From NCBI GenBank assembly GCA_955652395.1, contig CATPBJ010000102.1, positions 1-52,777 of the forward strand: a DNA stretch of 52,777 nt, read 5' to 3'. This document shows positions 9,606 to 17,037 of this stretch, one piece after another; positions within the stretch are counted from its first letter, which is position 1; every line of letters begins with the position of its first letter. Made by a program: the position numbers and the translations under genes. The notes beneath the pieces are model-generated. The model worked only from the letters and a program-made list of their open reading frames with translations, ran no database searches and had not been told where the DNA came from. This stretch comes from an uncultured Terriglobales bacterium (GTDB lineage Bacteria; Acidobacteriota; Terriglobia; Terriglobales; Acidobacteriaceae).

Positions 9606-10049
9606 CTATTTCACTGCGTCTGCTGTTTTCTCCGCGCCTTCTTTAACCCCGTGGCCAACATCCTTTGCGCCCTTTTTTATACCGTGCCCAGTCTTCTTGG
9701 CTACGTGTTTAGTGTCCTTGGCCGCGTCCTTGGTGGCGTCGGCGGTCTTGTCGGCTGCCTTATCGACGCCATGTTCGGTTTTCCTGGCGGCCTTCTTTGT
9801 CGCGTGGCCCGTATCCTCGGCCGCGTCCTTGGTCGCATCGGCCGTCTTGTCGACCGCTTTGTCGGTAGCATGCGCAGTTTTCTTTGCTGCCTTTTTGGTC
9901 GCGTGCGCCGTGGCTTTGGCTGCGTCCTTAGTGGCGTCGGCAGTCTTGTCGGCCGCTTTGTCGACGTCAGATCCGACGCCTTGCGAGTAGGCGAACGAGG
10001 CCAGACCGAGTAGCATCGCTGCGATAACCGTTGTCCATCTTGCTCTCAT
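9606..10049 (-). CDS. Secreted LEA-like protein with 33-residue repeats
   Basis: The protein has 147 residues. A signal peptide (about 1-22, ending 'ASFAYSQ') precedes a body made almost wholly of Lys, Ala, Asp, Thr and His. A 33-residue unit (three 11-mers) occurs twice in full and then partially a third time, each copy beginning 'DKAADKTADATKDAAK' or a close variant. The 11-residue period, lack of hydrophobic residues and charge pattern match group 3 LEA proteins, which stay disordered in water and form amphipathic helices on drying. The function (desiccation or osmotic protection in the periplasm) is an inference. ATG 10049 is chosen over the upstream extension to 10151 because AGGAGGAAGT directly precedes it and the signal peptide begins there. 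It lies downstream of recX. Confidence 0.72.
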   Translation of the reverse strand: MRARWTTVIAAMLLGLASFAYSQGVGSDVDKAADKTADATKDAAKATAHATKKAAKKTAHATDKAVDKTADATKDAAEDTGHATKKAARKTEHGVDKAADKTADATKDAAKDTKHVAKKTGHGIKKGAKDVGHGVKEGAEKTADAVK

Positions 10050-10154
10050 ACTTCCTCCTGTCGAGTGAAACGGGTGAAAGGGAGTATCCAGCATTTGGAG
10101 CGCAAACGCAACGCTGGGTTCGGCCGAGGCATGACGCGCACCAGGGTTCATCCT

Positions 10155-10688
10155 TTATTCTAGTTCTCCCTCCAGCGCGGTCAAAGTCTCGTCATCCACA
10201 TCCCATTTTTTCAAAATGGCGAAAATAGTCTTGGTCCCGAAACCGGCGCACATCAATTGGCGGAAGATGCGGGCTGCGTCTTTCTGGGTCTTTGGCTTCT
10301 GCAGTCGCTTTCGGTGCAGATAATCGTGGGCCTGCTTCTCTTCGTTCACCTCGTGGTAGACCGAATTCACCGCCTTGTCGATCACTTCGCCATGCACTCC
10401 CTTGGCCTTCAGGTCGGTGATCACGCGCCGGCGCCCGAACTTTTCATTGTCGCGGCGGAATGACGAAAATGCGGCGGCGTATGTGGCGTCGTTCAAATAC
10501 CCCTGGTCTTTCAGTCGGCGAATGACCAGTTCAACCAGCGTCTTGCCGGATTCGGTATCGGCTTCGACGCGCGGCCGCAGTAGGCGTTTGAGTTCAGCCA
10601 CCGAACGCATGCGGCGAGCCAGCGCACCGAGTGCGTATTCATAGAGCACGTCTTCAGAATCGGTCTTCTTGGGGCGGGGAAACGGCAT
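10155..10688 (-). CDS. recX: RecX family regulatory protein
   Basis: The protein has 177 residues, the usual size for RecX, which binds RecA filaments and limits their activity. The three-helix repeats are recognisable: 'YALGALARRMRSVAELKRLL', 'VIRRLKDQGYLNDATYAAAF', 'KFGRRRVITDLKAKGVHGEV' and 'RIFRQLMCAGFGTKTIFAIL'. No recA is in the window. The start ATG 10688 gives a short leader downstream of unusual TGTAAA direct repeats. Confidence 0.9.
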   Translation of the reverse strand: MPFPRPKKTDSEDVLYEYALGALARRMRSVAELKRLLRPRVEADTESGKTLVELVIRRLKDQGYLNDATYAAAFSSFRRDNEKFGRRRVITDLKAKGVHGEVIDKAVNSVYHEVNEEKQAHDYLHRKRLQKPKTQKDAARIFRQLMCAGFGTKTIFAILKKWDVDDETLTALEGELE

Positions 10689-10708
10689 ACGGCCGACTTT
10701 GTTTCGGT

Positions 10709-10739
10709 GATGTAAATAGTTGTAAAAGTGTTGTAAAAA
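10709..10739 (-). promoter_or_regulatory. Three phased TTTACA direct repeats upstream of recX
   Basis: On the plus strand TGTAAA recurs at 10711, 10721 and 10732, about one helical turn apart, within an AT-rich stretch immediately upstream of recX. Read towards recX this is TTTACA three times. It may be a regulator site or contain the -10 region. No SOS box of known consensus is visible. Confidence 0.4.
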
Positions 10740-10900
10740 TTGCGGTTAGGGATCACCCCTGCCGAGCACGGAACTCCTGTACTGCCAACTACGTATACAC
10801 CAGGGAAGGCTGGAATTCACGAAGTGAGCAGATAGACCGGCTGGTGACGTTCCTCCAATCGTGTCGTCTATTCATGTAAAAGAAGATCAGGGAGTCAGTC

Positions 10901-11302
10901 ATGCTTACTATCGATGTGGAGAAGAACAGCGAAGTGGCGGTGGTGCACTGCAGCGGACGATTGGTGCGCGGCGTGGAGGTCTGCACGCTGAGGAAAGCAG
11001 TGGTTTCGGAGAAGACCACGCGCGCCGTGGTGCTGGACCTTTCGCAAGTGGAGTTCATGGATGGGGGCGGGCTCAATGCACTGGTGTCGCTACATCACTG
11101 GACGCGTAACCATGGGATCCAACTCAAACTGGTGAATCCCTCGCGGCTTGTCCTCGAGATGCTGACGCGTACCCACTTGAACCGGGTGTTCGATATTTCG
11201 TCGCTGCACGATGTCTTGATGATCCTCAGTGGCGGTGAATGTCCGCACGCGAAGTACGGAGCCGGGTATTTGAGCCGGGCACAAGCCTTGGTGGCCAAAT
11301 AG
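10901..11302 (+). CDS. STAS-domain protein lacking the phosphoacceptor serine
   Basis: The protein has 133 residues with a full anti-sigma-factor-antagonist STAS fold: 'VAVVHCSGRLVRGVEV', 'RAVVLDLSQVEFMDGGGLN', 'GIQLKLVNPSRLVLEMLTRT' and 'VFDISSLHDVLMIL'. In SpoIIAA/RsbV proteins the segment is 'DSSGLG' or 'DSAGL', with a Ser phosphorylated by the anti-sigma kinase. Here it reads 'MDGGGLNALV', so that Ser is Gly. It probably works as a non-switchable STAS module. No kinase or sigma factor lies alongside. GGGAG six bases before ATG 10901 supports the start. The C-terminus extends about 20 residues past the domain. Confidence 0.85.
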   Translation: MLTIDVEKNSEVAVVHCSGRLVRGVEVCTLRKAVVSEKTTRAVVLDLSQVEFMDGGGLNALVSLHHWTRNHGIQLKLVNPSRLVLEMLTRTHLNRVFDISSLHDVLMILSGGECPHAKYGAGYLSRAQALVAK

Positions 11303-11341
11303 CGATTCGCTCCGAGCGCACGTTTACGGTGTGGCAATGAG

Positions 11342-11376
11342 AAAAAAGGGCGCGCATTGAGCGCGCCCTTGGTTTC
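11342..11376. terminator. Bidirectional Rho-independent terminator
   Basis: GGGCGCGC (11348-11355), loop ATTGA, and GCGCGCCC (11361-11368) form a perfect 8-bp stem. It is flanked by AAAAAA on the left and TTGGTTTCTT on the right, so it can stop both the STAS gene and the convergent pilT. Confidence 0.88.
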
Positions 11377-11391
11377 TTAAGAAAGAAAACC

Positions 11392-12519
11392 TCAGCGCCC
11401 GCCGCTAAAGCCCGTTTGCTGCATGGCGTTGCGGGAAATGTCGCTGGTGGAAGAAACACCCTGCATCCGCAACTTGAAGTCGTCCGCGTTGGATGCGTTC
11501 TCCAAAGCGGTTTCGTAGTTAATCAACCCTGCCTGGAACAGATCCCATAACGACTGATCGAAGGTCTGCATGCCGTACTGCGAAGTTCCGGCTGAGATGG
11601 CGTCGCGGACAGCACGCGTCTTTTCTGGAACCAGAATACATTCCCGGATATATGCGGTGTTGATCATTACTTCCACCGCGGGCACACGGCCGTCGCCATC
11701 GCAGCGTCGCACCAGGCGTTGGCTGATAACGGCGCGCAGTACCGCGGCCAGCTGCAGGCGAATCTGCTTCTGCTCCGGCGGCGGGAAGATGGCGATGATA
11801 CGGTTGATGGTTTCCACCGCGTCCAGCGTGTGCAACGTAGAGAACACCATGTGGCCGGTTTCCGCGGCGTGCAGCGCCGTGCCGATGGTTTCCAGGTCGC
11901 GCATTTCGCCCACCAGGATGACGTCGGGATCCTGACGCAGGGAAGCCCGCAGGGCGGCACCGAATGACGGCGTATCCACTTCCACTTCGCGCTGGTTTAC
12001 ATAGCCCTTCTTGTCGCGATGCAGAAATTCGATGGGGTCTTCGATAGTGATGATGTGTTCGGCGCGGGTGGAGTTGATGCGATCCACCATGGCCGCCAGT
12101 GTCGTGGACTTACCAGAGCCGGTGACGCCGGTGACCAGAATCAGGCCGCGCGGCATTTCGCAAACCTGCTCCACAATCTTGGGCAGATAGAGTTCGTCGA
12201 GGGCGCGAATCTTGGTGGGAATGACGCGCAGCACCAGTCCCACGTTGCCCCGTTGCTGGAAGACGTTCACACGGAAGCGGCCCAGTCCGGCCACACCGTA
12301 GGCCATATCGATTTCCGTGGTCTCTTTGAACTTCTGCTTCTGGCGTGCGGACATCATGCTGAACGCCATGGTCAGCATATCTTCGGCGCTGACGCGCGGC
12401 TGGTCGGTCAGCGGAGTCAAGTCGCCATCGATGCGCAGATGGGGATAATTGCCTACCTTCAAATGCAAGTCGGAGGCCCGGCGCTCCATGGCGATGCGCA
12501 GCAAGTCATCAATATTCAT
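11392..12519 (-). CDS. pilT: Type IV pilus retraction ATPase PilT
   Basis: This hexameric ATPase of the cytoplasmic membrane depolymerises pili for twitching motility and DNA uptake. It has 375 residues from ATG 12519, which follows GGGGGAAGGG and yields the typical 'MNIDDLLRIAMERRASDLHL'. Signatures: Walker A 'GVTGSGKST' (about 131-139), the aspartate-box region 'EDPIEFLH', Walker B 'DVILVGEMRD', the His box 'GHMVFSTLHT', and the PilT-type 'AIFPPPEQKQIRLQLA'. The frame extends upstream to 12615, but that part has no resemblance to the family. No other pilus genes are in the window. Confidence 0.96.
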   Translation of the reverse strand: MNIDDLLRIAMERRASDLHLKVGNYPHLRIDGDLTPLTDQPRVSAEDMLTMAFSMMSARQKQKFKETTEIDMAYGVAGLGRFRVNVFQQRGNVGLVLRVIPTKIRALDELYLPKIVEQVCEMPRGLILVTGVTGSGKSTTLAAMVDRINSTRAEHIITIEDPIEFLHRDKKGYVNQREVEVDTPSFGAALRASLRQDPDVILVGEMRDLETIGTALHAAETGHMVFSTLHTLDAVETINRIIAIFPPPEQKQIRLQLAAVLRAVISQRLVRRCDGDGRVPAVEVMINTAYIRECILVPEKTRAVRDAISAGTSQYGMQTFDQSLWDLFQAGLINYETALENASNADDFKLRMQGVSSTSDISRNAMQQTGFSGGR

Positions 12520-12635
12520 TCGACCCTTCCCCCAAATGACCTCCGTATGATGAACCGAAAAGTCACTCCGCCCAAGATGACCTAAGTAACGACGCGGGGG
12601 CGGCCGCAGGGACAAGCCTTTGGGGGATCGCTAGG

Positions 12636-12660
12636 GGCGGGTGTCCTCACCTGCCCGGCG
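12636..12660. repeat. Dispersed repeat, family C
   Basis: GGCGGGTG (near 12637-12644), loop TCCT, CACCTGCC: an 8-bp hairpin with one wobble. An almost identical stretch lies at 18283-18304 and a relative at 35104-35125. It sits between pilT and the toxin-antitoxin operon; I see no gene in the rest of that spacer. Confidence 0.6.
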
Positions 12661-12762
12661 ATACCCGTTGTGCTGGGCGCGCTGGCTGCTTTTGTGGCCT
12701 GGGGGCGGTTCCGCGCCGCCGATCAGCTCTGCGCGCGGCTAAACGCGATCCCATTGGATATA

Positions 12763-12792
12763 TTGACTTAGTCCACAGACTTAGTCTAGTCT
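12763..12792 (+). promoter_or_regulatory. Promoter and operator of the Phd/PIN operon
   Basis: GACTTAGTC, itself a near-palindrome, occurs twice (12765-12773 and 12778-12786) on a 13-bp spacing, followed by a half-site TAGTC. TTGACT (12763-12768) serves as a possible -35, with a weak -10 around 12785-12790, so the two operators lie over the promoter. This is the expected layout for autoregulation by the antitoxin encoded 12 bp downstream. Confidence 0.6.
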
Positions 12793-12798
12793 AAAGGC

Positions 12799-13077
12799 GT
12801 GGAAGTTAACATTCATCAGGCCAAAACCCATTTCTCGCGTCTCCTGCAACGGGTGGCGGCGGGGGAAGAAGTCATTATTGCGCGGGCCGGGGTGCCGGTC
12901 GCTCGCCTGGTGGCCGTGGAACCAACGAAGCCGGAGGCCCGGCCCCTGGGTTTCGCGCGTGGTGAAGTCTGGGTGGCCGACGATTTCGACGCTCCTCTGC
13001 CGGATGAGTTGCTCGCCCAATTCTATGGCGGCACACTGCCCAAAGAGATTAAACCCCGTCGCCGCAAGCGCAAATGA
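12799..13077 (+). CDS. Phd/YefM-type antitoxin
   Basis: The protein has 92 residues. The N-terminal half is a typical Phd/YefM fold ('VNIHQAKTHFSRLLQRVAAG', 'EEVIIARAGVPVARLV'), which binds operator DNA as a dimer. The C-terminal half ('DDFDAPLPDELLAQFYGG') is the toxin-neutralising tail, common in antitoxins paired with PIN toxins ('G.L.G...V.DDFD.PLP'). It starts with GTG at 12799. The stop overlaps the toxin start by four bases (ATGA), so the pair is translationally coupled. It is probably autoregulated through the GACTTAGTC repeats upstream. Confidence 0.92.
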   Translation: MEVNIHQAKTHFSRLLQRVAAGEEVIIARAGVPVARLVAVEPTKPEARPLGFARGEVWVADDFDAPLPDELLAQFYGGTLPKEIKPRRRKRK

Positions 13078-13469
13078 AATACTTGTTGGACACAGTCGCT
13101 TGGCTATGGAGTATCTATTCTGTGGAACGCCTCGGCGACGAGGCACGCTCCACCCTAGAGAACGGCGGGGAAGAAATTTATCTTTCCGCTGCTACATCCT
13201 GGGAAGTGAGCATCAAGATGGGTCTCGGGAAATTGCATCTTCCCGGAACACCGGCGCATATCGTCCCCGCTTACATGGCCAAGCAGGGGCTGCTTCCGTT
13301 GCCTGTCACCCATCGTCATGCCGTTAAGGTCTACGACCTGCCGGCGCATCATTCCGATCCCTTTGACCGCATTCTCATCGCCCAGGCAATGGTCGAAGAA
13401 ATGACGGTGCTCACGGCCGACCGCGTCTTCACCAAATATCCCATTGACGTGATGTGGTGTGGAAAATGA
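13074..13469 (+). CDS. vapC: PIN-domain ribonuclease toxin (VapC-like)
   Basis: The protein has 131 residues, the size of a single PIN domain. The metal-binding acidic residues are visible: D6 in 'LLDTVAWLW', E in 'SWEVSIKMGLGKL', D in 'HHSDPFDRILIAQA', and D in 'VLTADRVF'. It belongs to the branch with 'LP..H.DPFDR.L.AQA', usually paired with Phd-type antitoxins, as here. VapC toxins cleave tRNA or rRNA; the target of this one cannot be predicted. No defect is visible, so the module looks functional. Confidence 0.93.
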   Translation: MKYLLDTVAWLWSIYSVERLGDEARSTLENGGEEIYLSAATSWEVSIKMGLGKLHLPGTPAHIVPAYMAKQGLLPLPVTHRHAVKVYDLPAHHSDPFDRILIAQAMVEEMTVLTADRVFTKYPIDVMWCGK

Positions 13470-13505
13470 AGGCAGCCTTTCTGTAGCGTGAGCCACTTCA
13501 AGCCA

Positions 13506-13653
13506 CGTGGGGACAGCCGCCCTCGGCTGTCCAGGCGAGCCTGGCAAGGCGGTCTTGTCGCTTTCCGACTTCAGAAGTCGGTTGAAGCGTGTTTCTGATG
13601 TTACAATTGCGGCGCTGCGCTCCACCGGACAGCCGAGGCGGCTGTCCCCACGC
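13506..13653. repeat. Pair of inverted palindromic units (family B), BIME-like
   Basis: GGACAGCCG/CGGCTGTCC hairpins lie at 13511-13532 (loop CCCT) and 13627-13647 (loop AGG), in opposite orientation, each flanked by the GTGGGG signature (13508 onwards, and CCCCACGCGG near 13645). About 95 bp lie between them, including the palindrome CCGACTTC-A-GAAGTCGG. Single copies occur at 32926 and, in coding DNA, at 47290. The structure resembles a two-REP mosaic element. It separates vapC from ilvE. Confidence 0.75.
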
Positions 13654-13669
13654 GGTTCGTTGTACTGAC

Positions 13670-14617
13670 TTAAACGCCTACCGGCTGCTTGCTCCCTACC
13701 GCCACCGGCGTAAGCCACTTGTACTTGTCGGCCTTGGCTCCGTTGACGATTGCGTAGAACTCTTTCTGGATGGCCTTGGTGATAGGGCCGATCGCGCCCT
13801 TGCCAACGCTGATCTTGTCCACTGACCGAATCGGCGTGACCTCGGCAGCGGTGCCGGTGAAGAAGACCTCATCCGCGATGTAAAGCAGTTCGCGGGGAAT
13901 GCCCTGCTCGGTTACGGGGATACCCAGATCGCGGGCGATCTGCAGGACTGAGTCGCGGGTGATCCCAGGCAGCACTGAATTTCCCAGAGGCGCCGTATTC
14001 AGCACGCCGTTGCGCACTACGAAGACATTTTCCCCCGAACCTTCGCTCACGTAGCCGTTGGCGTCAAGCGCAATACCCTCGACATAGCCGTTAACGATGG
14101 CTTCCATCTTGATGAGCTGCGAGTTCATGTAGTTCGCGGCCGACTTGGCCATCGCAGGCAACGTATTGGGCGCAATGCGGGTCCATGAAGAAACACAGAT
14201 GTCGGCGCCGGTCGTCGAATCCGTTCCCAGGTACTTGCCCCACGGATAATTGCAGATATAAACCTCGGTGGGCGAGTTGAACGGATTCACTCCGGCCTCA
14301 CCATAGCCACGCAACACGATAGGGCGGATGTAGCAGGGCCAGACTCCATTGTTTTTCACCACTTCAGCCATGCCGGCAATCAGTTCATCGACCGTGAAGT
14401 CCACATCAATACGATAAATCTTGGCCGAATCCAGCAGCCGCTGCATGTGTTCCTTGGCGCGAAAGATCGCGGGGCCACTGGGCAGGGCATAGCAACGGAC
14501 TCCTTCGAACACGGACGAACCGTAGTGGACAACGTGCGACATTACGTGAAGCTGGGCGCTATCCCAGGGAATGAGCTTGCCGTTGTGCCAGATTTTCTCC
14601 GTCTTTTGTATCGCCAC
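13670..14617 (-). CDS. ilvE: Branched-chain amino acid aminotransferase
   Basis: This PLP enzyme interconverts Leu, Ile and Val with their 2-oxo acids and carries out the last step of their synthesis. It has 315 residues. The fold-type IV class IV signatures are clear: 'SSVFEGVRCY', 'IRPIVLRGYGEAGV', the PLP lysine K158 in 'AMAKSAANYMNSQ', 'EGSGENVFVV' and 'TGTAAEVTPIRSVD'. It starts with GTG, with AAGGAG six bases before it. It is monocistronic, and other ilv/leu genes are not in the window. Confidence 0.95.
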   Translation of the reverse strand: MAIQKTEKIWHNGKLIPWDSAQLHVMSHVVHYGSSVFEGVRCYALPSGPAIFRAKEHMQRLLDSAKIYRIDVDFTVDELIAGMAEVVKNNGVWPCYIRPIVLRGYGEAGVNPFNSPTEVYICNYPWGKYLGTDSTTGADICVSSWTRIAPNTLPAMAKSAANYMNSQLIKMEAIVNGYVEGIALDANGYVSEGSGENVFVVRNGVLNTAPLGNSVLPGITRDSVLQIARDLGIPVTEQGIPRELLYIADEVFFTGTAAEVTPIRSVDKISVGKGAIGPITKAIQKEFYAIVNGAKADKYKWLTPVAVGSKQPVGV

Positions 14618-14754
14618 AGGTACTCCTTGAAGGCAATGTTCAACCTAATTATAACCGACCTCGATTCTTGAAGATGCTGCTTGGCCTGCGCGAATGCGCC
14701 GAACTCTCCAATCCTCCCGCCGGCGAGCAGCCCGGCGGCGGCGAGTGCTCGGGC

Positions 14755-15099
14755 AATCCCTTCGATCCGTTGCCACGCCAAGCTCCTATGCCCCGCCTTG
14801 GCGGCGGATCCAACCGGCCCCTATCCGGCGTCTTGCTCCAGTTTCGACCAATTGGGAGTCAGAGTTGCCTTTATCGGCGGTTTCACCGTTTTCGAAACCA
14901 GGTTACGTCTCGCATGCGGTCGGCGATCACACATCGCTGCTGGCCCTGATCGAGAAGGGTTTCTAGGGTTCCCTTGCACCTTACCAAACGCGATCAGCAA
15001 GCGGATACGCTCGAAGACCGGTTCGACTTCAACCACTCGCCTTCGCTCAACACCACCGTAGGTCTGGCAGCGCCGCCGGCTGTGGATTTAACGCCATGA
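14755..15099 (+). pseudogene. Decayed 3' end of a phospholipase C (phosphoesterase family)
   Basis: The pieces of one protein are spread over three frames in the correct order. They are 'FDPLPRQAPMP' (about 14760), 'PTGPYPASCSSFDQLGVRVAFI' split across a shift (to about 14875), 'AVSPFSKPGYVSHAVGDHT' then 'SLLALIEKGF' and a stop (to about 14966), and finally 'LTKRDQQADTLEDRFDFNH' and 'SPSLNTTVGLA' ending at TGA 15097-15099. These match the C-terminus of the secreted non-haemolytic phospholipase C/acid phosphatase family (PF04185) of acidobacteria. At least three frameshifts, a stop and loss of the 5' part mean it is dead. It fills most of the 570-bp gap between ilvE and the DUF4015 gene. Confidence 0.72.
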
Positions 15100-15120
15100 T
15101 CGTGGGATGAATCACGGAAC

Positions 15121-15150
15121 AGAACGGCTGGGCCTCTCACAGCCGTTCTT
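15121..15150. terminator. Perfect 10-bp hairpin, probable transcription stop
   Basis: AGAACGGCTG (15121-15130) and CAGCCGTTCT (15140-15149) are perfect inverted copies with a 9-base loop. Only a weak T tract follows. It lies between the phospholipase relic and the convergent DUF4015 gene stop. Confidence 0.6.
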
Positions 15151-15185
15151 GTGTGGCGCCGCTCGGACAAGAAGTGAAGCCTTAG

Positions 15186-16661
15186 CTACCGAGGTGCCGG
15201 ACCGGCTTCTTTGAGTTCCGCTTGTGCCGGTGTCTGCAACTCGTCGCCGCGGAAATATTGGCCTTTGGTAGCTTTCATTTCAGGCATGGCCGCATAAGGC
15301 TTGCTGTAATCATTGGCCGCATTCCAGAACAGGAAGCCGATCCCACCCTTGTTCTTCGCGGTTATGACCTGGGCTTCGATGTATTTCGGCGAATAACTCT
15401 TGGTGCGCCAGCGGAAGGCCTGCAGCCAGGGACGGATGACCACCCCGCTGCCCTCAGTGATCTTTTCAAAGCGGACCATGGACTCACCGATGAAATGTTC
15501 CGGCGCATCGCCGGGATGGGCAATTCCATCCATGCCGAAGAAATGCGACGGGTAGATCATGGGCGAAAGCACGTCGCAATACTTGGCCATGCGCACGATG
15601 TCCTGACCGGTGTGAGCCAGGTCGACAGGGCGCTGCCAGGCCATGATGCCAAATACGTCAAGCGACAACAACACGCCGGTAGGGTGAAGCTCGGCGTAGG
15701 CGTGCTTCAGGAAGTCAGCAATCACGTCGGAGCGATGCCACTCAGGGTGCTCGGTCTGGAAGTAAAAGCTGGCGTCTTTCTGGTCGCCCTCGGCGGGGAA
15801 GCGGACGTAATCGAACTGGATTTCGTCGGCCCCCGCTTCGGCCGCCTTCTTGGCCAGCGCGATGTCATATTCCTGCACTTTGGGTTGGGAAGGATCGGTC
15901 CATACCAGCTTCCCGTTCTCGCGCCACGCCTGGCCGGTCTTGTGCGACTTCACCGCCAGTTCGGGATGGGTCTCTACCAGTCGCTGGTCACGGAAGATGG
16001 CGATTCTGGCGATGGCGTGCATGTTCTGTGAATGGAGAAAGCGGAGGAACTTGGGCAAGTCGTGAAAAGAGGAGTGATGGCTGCCCAGCAGCGGATGATC
16101 AAAGGGAATGGTCACGCTGCCGTCGCTGTCTTTGATATCGAATACAACGGCGTTCCCACCCACTTCGCGCCAGTGACGAATGATGCGGATCCCGTGGTCG
16201 CTCGCGGCCATGATTCCTGTGAGGTACACGGCCCGTACCTCAAAGTCGCGCTCGACCGGGATCGATTTTTCCACAATTGGCGCGGGCAAGAGCCCGGGAA
16301 TGATCACGGGCTGACCCAGCTTCAAGAATGTGCTGTGGAAATCGTCGTTTGCCTTGTGAATGGCTTCACCCAGCTCCGAGGAAGTCAGGTAAGAGGTCTG
16401 AGAAAGATATCGCCGGGCCACCAATGGGATACTGTCGCCGCGCTTGGCTACATACAACGCGCTCCCCGGCGGCGCAACTGGCAGGACCAGCGACGGTTCC
16501 GGCGCTTTCGGCATGCCCGGCGTGGAAGGCTTGGAGGTAGGCAACAGTTTCGCATGCCCCGTCTGTCCTGAAGCGGACGGAATGGTAGCGATTTCGATAA
16601 CCACCAGGCTGAAAGAAATGAAAAGGATGCTGGCAAGTGATGCGGGGCCCATTGGACGCAA
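15186..16661 (-). CDS. Secreted LysM + DUF4015 putative glycoside hydrolase
   Basis: The protein has 491 residues. A signal peptide (to about 32) and a Pro-rich linker are followed by a LysM-like module (about 68-125, 'YVAKRGDSIPLVARRYLS' to 'GQPVIIPG'). A DUF4015/GHL13-type TIM barrel follows (about 140-455), with 'RAVYLTG', 'GGNAVVFDIKDSDGSV', 'GADEIQFDYVRFP', 'LLSLDVFGIMAW' and 'VLSPMIYPSHF'. The Asp and Glu residues in these strands resemble the active sites of related glycosidases. A role on peptidoglycan or an exopolysaccharide is suggested by LysM but not shown. The start is TTG 16661 with GGAG six bases before it. The ATG three codons in is too far from that site. Confidence 0.85.
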   Translation of the reverse strand: MRPMGPASLASILFISFSLVVIEIATIPSASGQTGHAKLLPTSKPSTPGMPKAPEPSLVLPVAPPGSALYVAKRGDSIPLVARRYLSQTSYLTSSELGEAIHKANDDFHSTFLKLGQPVIIPGLLPAPIVEKSIPVERDFEVRAVYLTGIMAASDHGIRIIRHWREVGGNAVVFDIKDSDGSVTIPFDHPLLGSHHSSFHDLPKFLRFLHSQNMHAIARIAIFRDQRLVETHPELAVKSHKTGQAWRENGKLVWTDPSQPKVQEYDIALAKKAAEAGADEIQFDYVRFPAEGDQKDASFYFQTEHPEWHRSDVIADFLKHAYAELHPTGVLLSLDVFGIMAWQRPVDLAHTGQDIVRMAKYCDVLSPMIYPSHFFGMDGIAHPGDAPEHFIGESMVRFEKITEGSGVVIRPWLQAFRWRTKSYSPKYIEAQVITAKNKGGIGFLFWNAANDYSKPYAAMPEMKATKGQYFRGDELQTPAQAELKEAGPAPR

Positions 16662-17037
16662 GGTATTCTCCGTTATAACCGCGGTTTCCGGGGATGCTAG
16701 CCGCGGTCAAACGGAAGCGCCAGATAACGTCGGACCAGTGCCGGCCGGTTTTGCTCCGTCGAGGTTGCGCTCGGAAACTTCCGGCAAGTGGCAAACTATT
16801 TCCCTTTCCTCTAAACCCGGTGCGGAGTAACCCGTGCCTTTTCGCCCGCTGCCAGCATCTAACCTATACAGGCAATTAGGAATTAGCGGTTTGCCGGGGA
16901 TGGAGAGTCGTTTGCAGTAATCGTAGTGCCGAGTTGAGAGAGTGACAAAATTTGTCCTTCTCTCATTACGAGACGGCGGACCCGCTCTTCCAGAAGTACA
17001 GGGGCCCAGGAAAGGAAAAAGCAGGGCCAGACCCTAT

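Noticed and set aside
9367-9606. Small gene between the LEA-like gene and alaS
   Set aside because: Frames are short, lack ribosome-binding sites and have no similarity; a 7-bp GCCCGGC hairpin near 9541 is the only structure.
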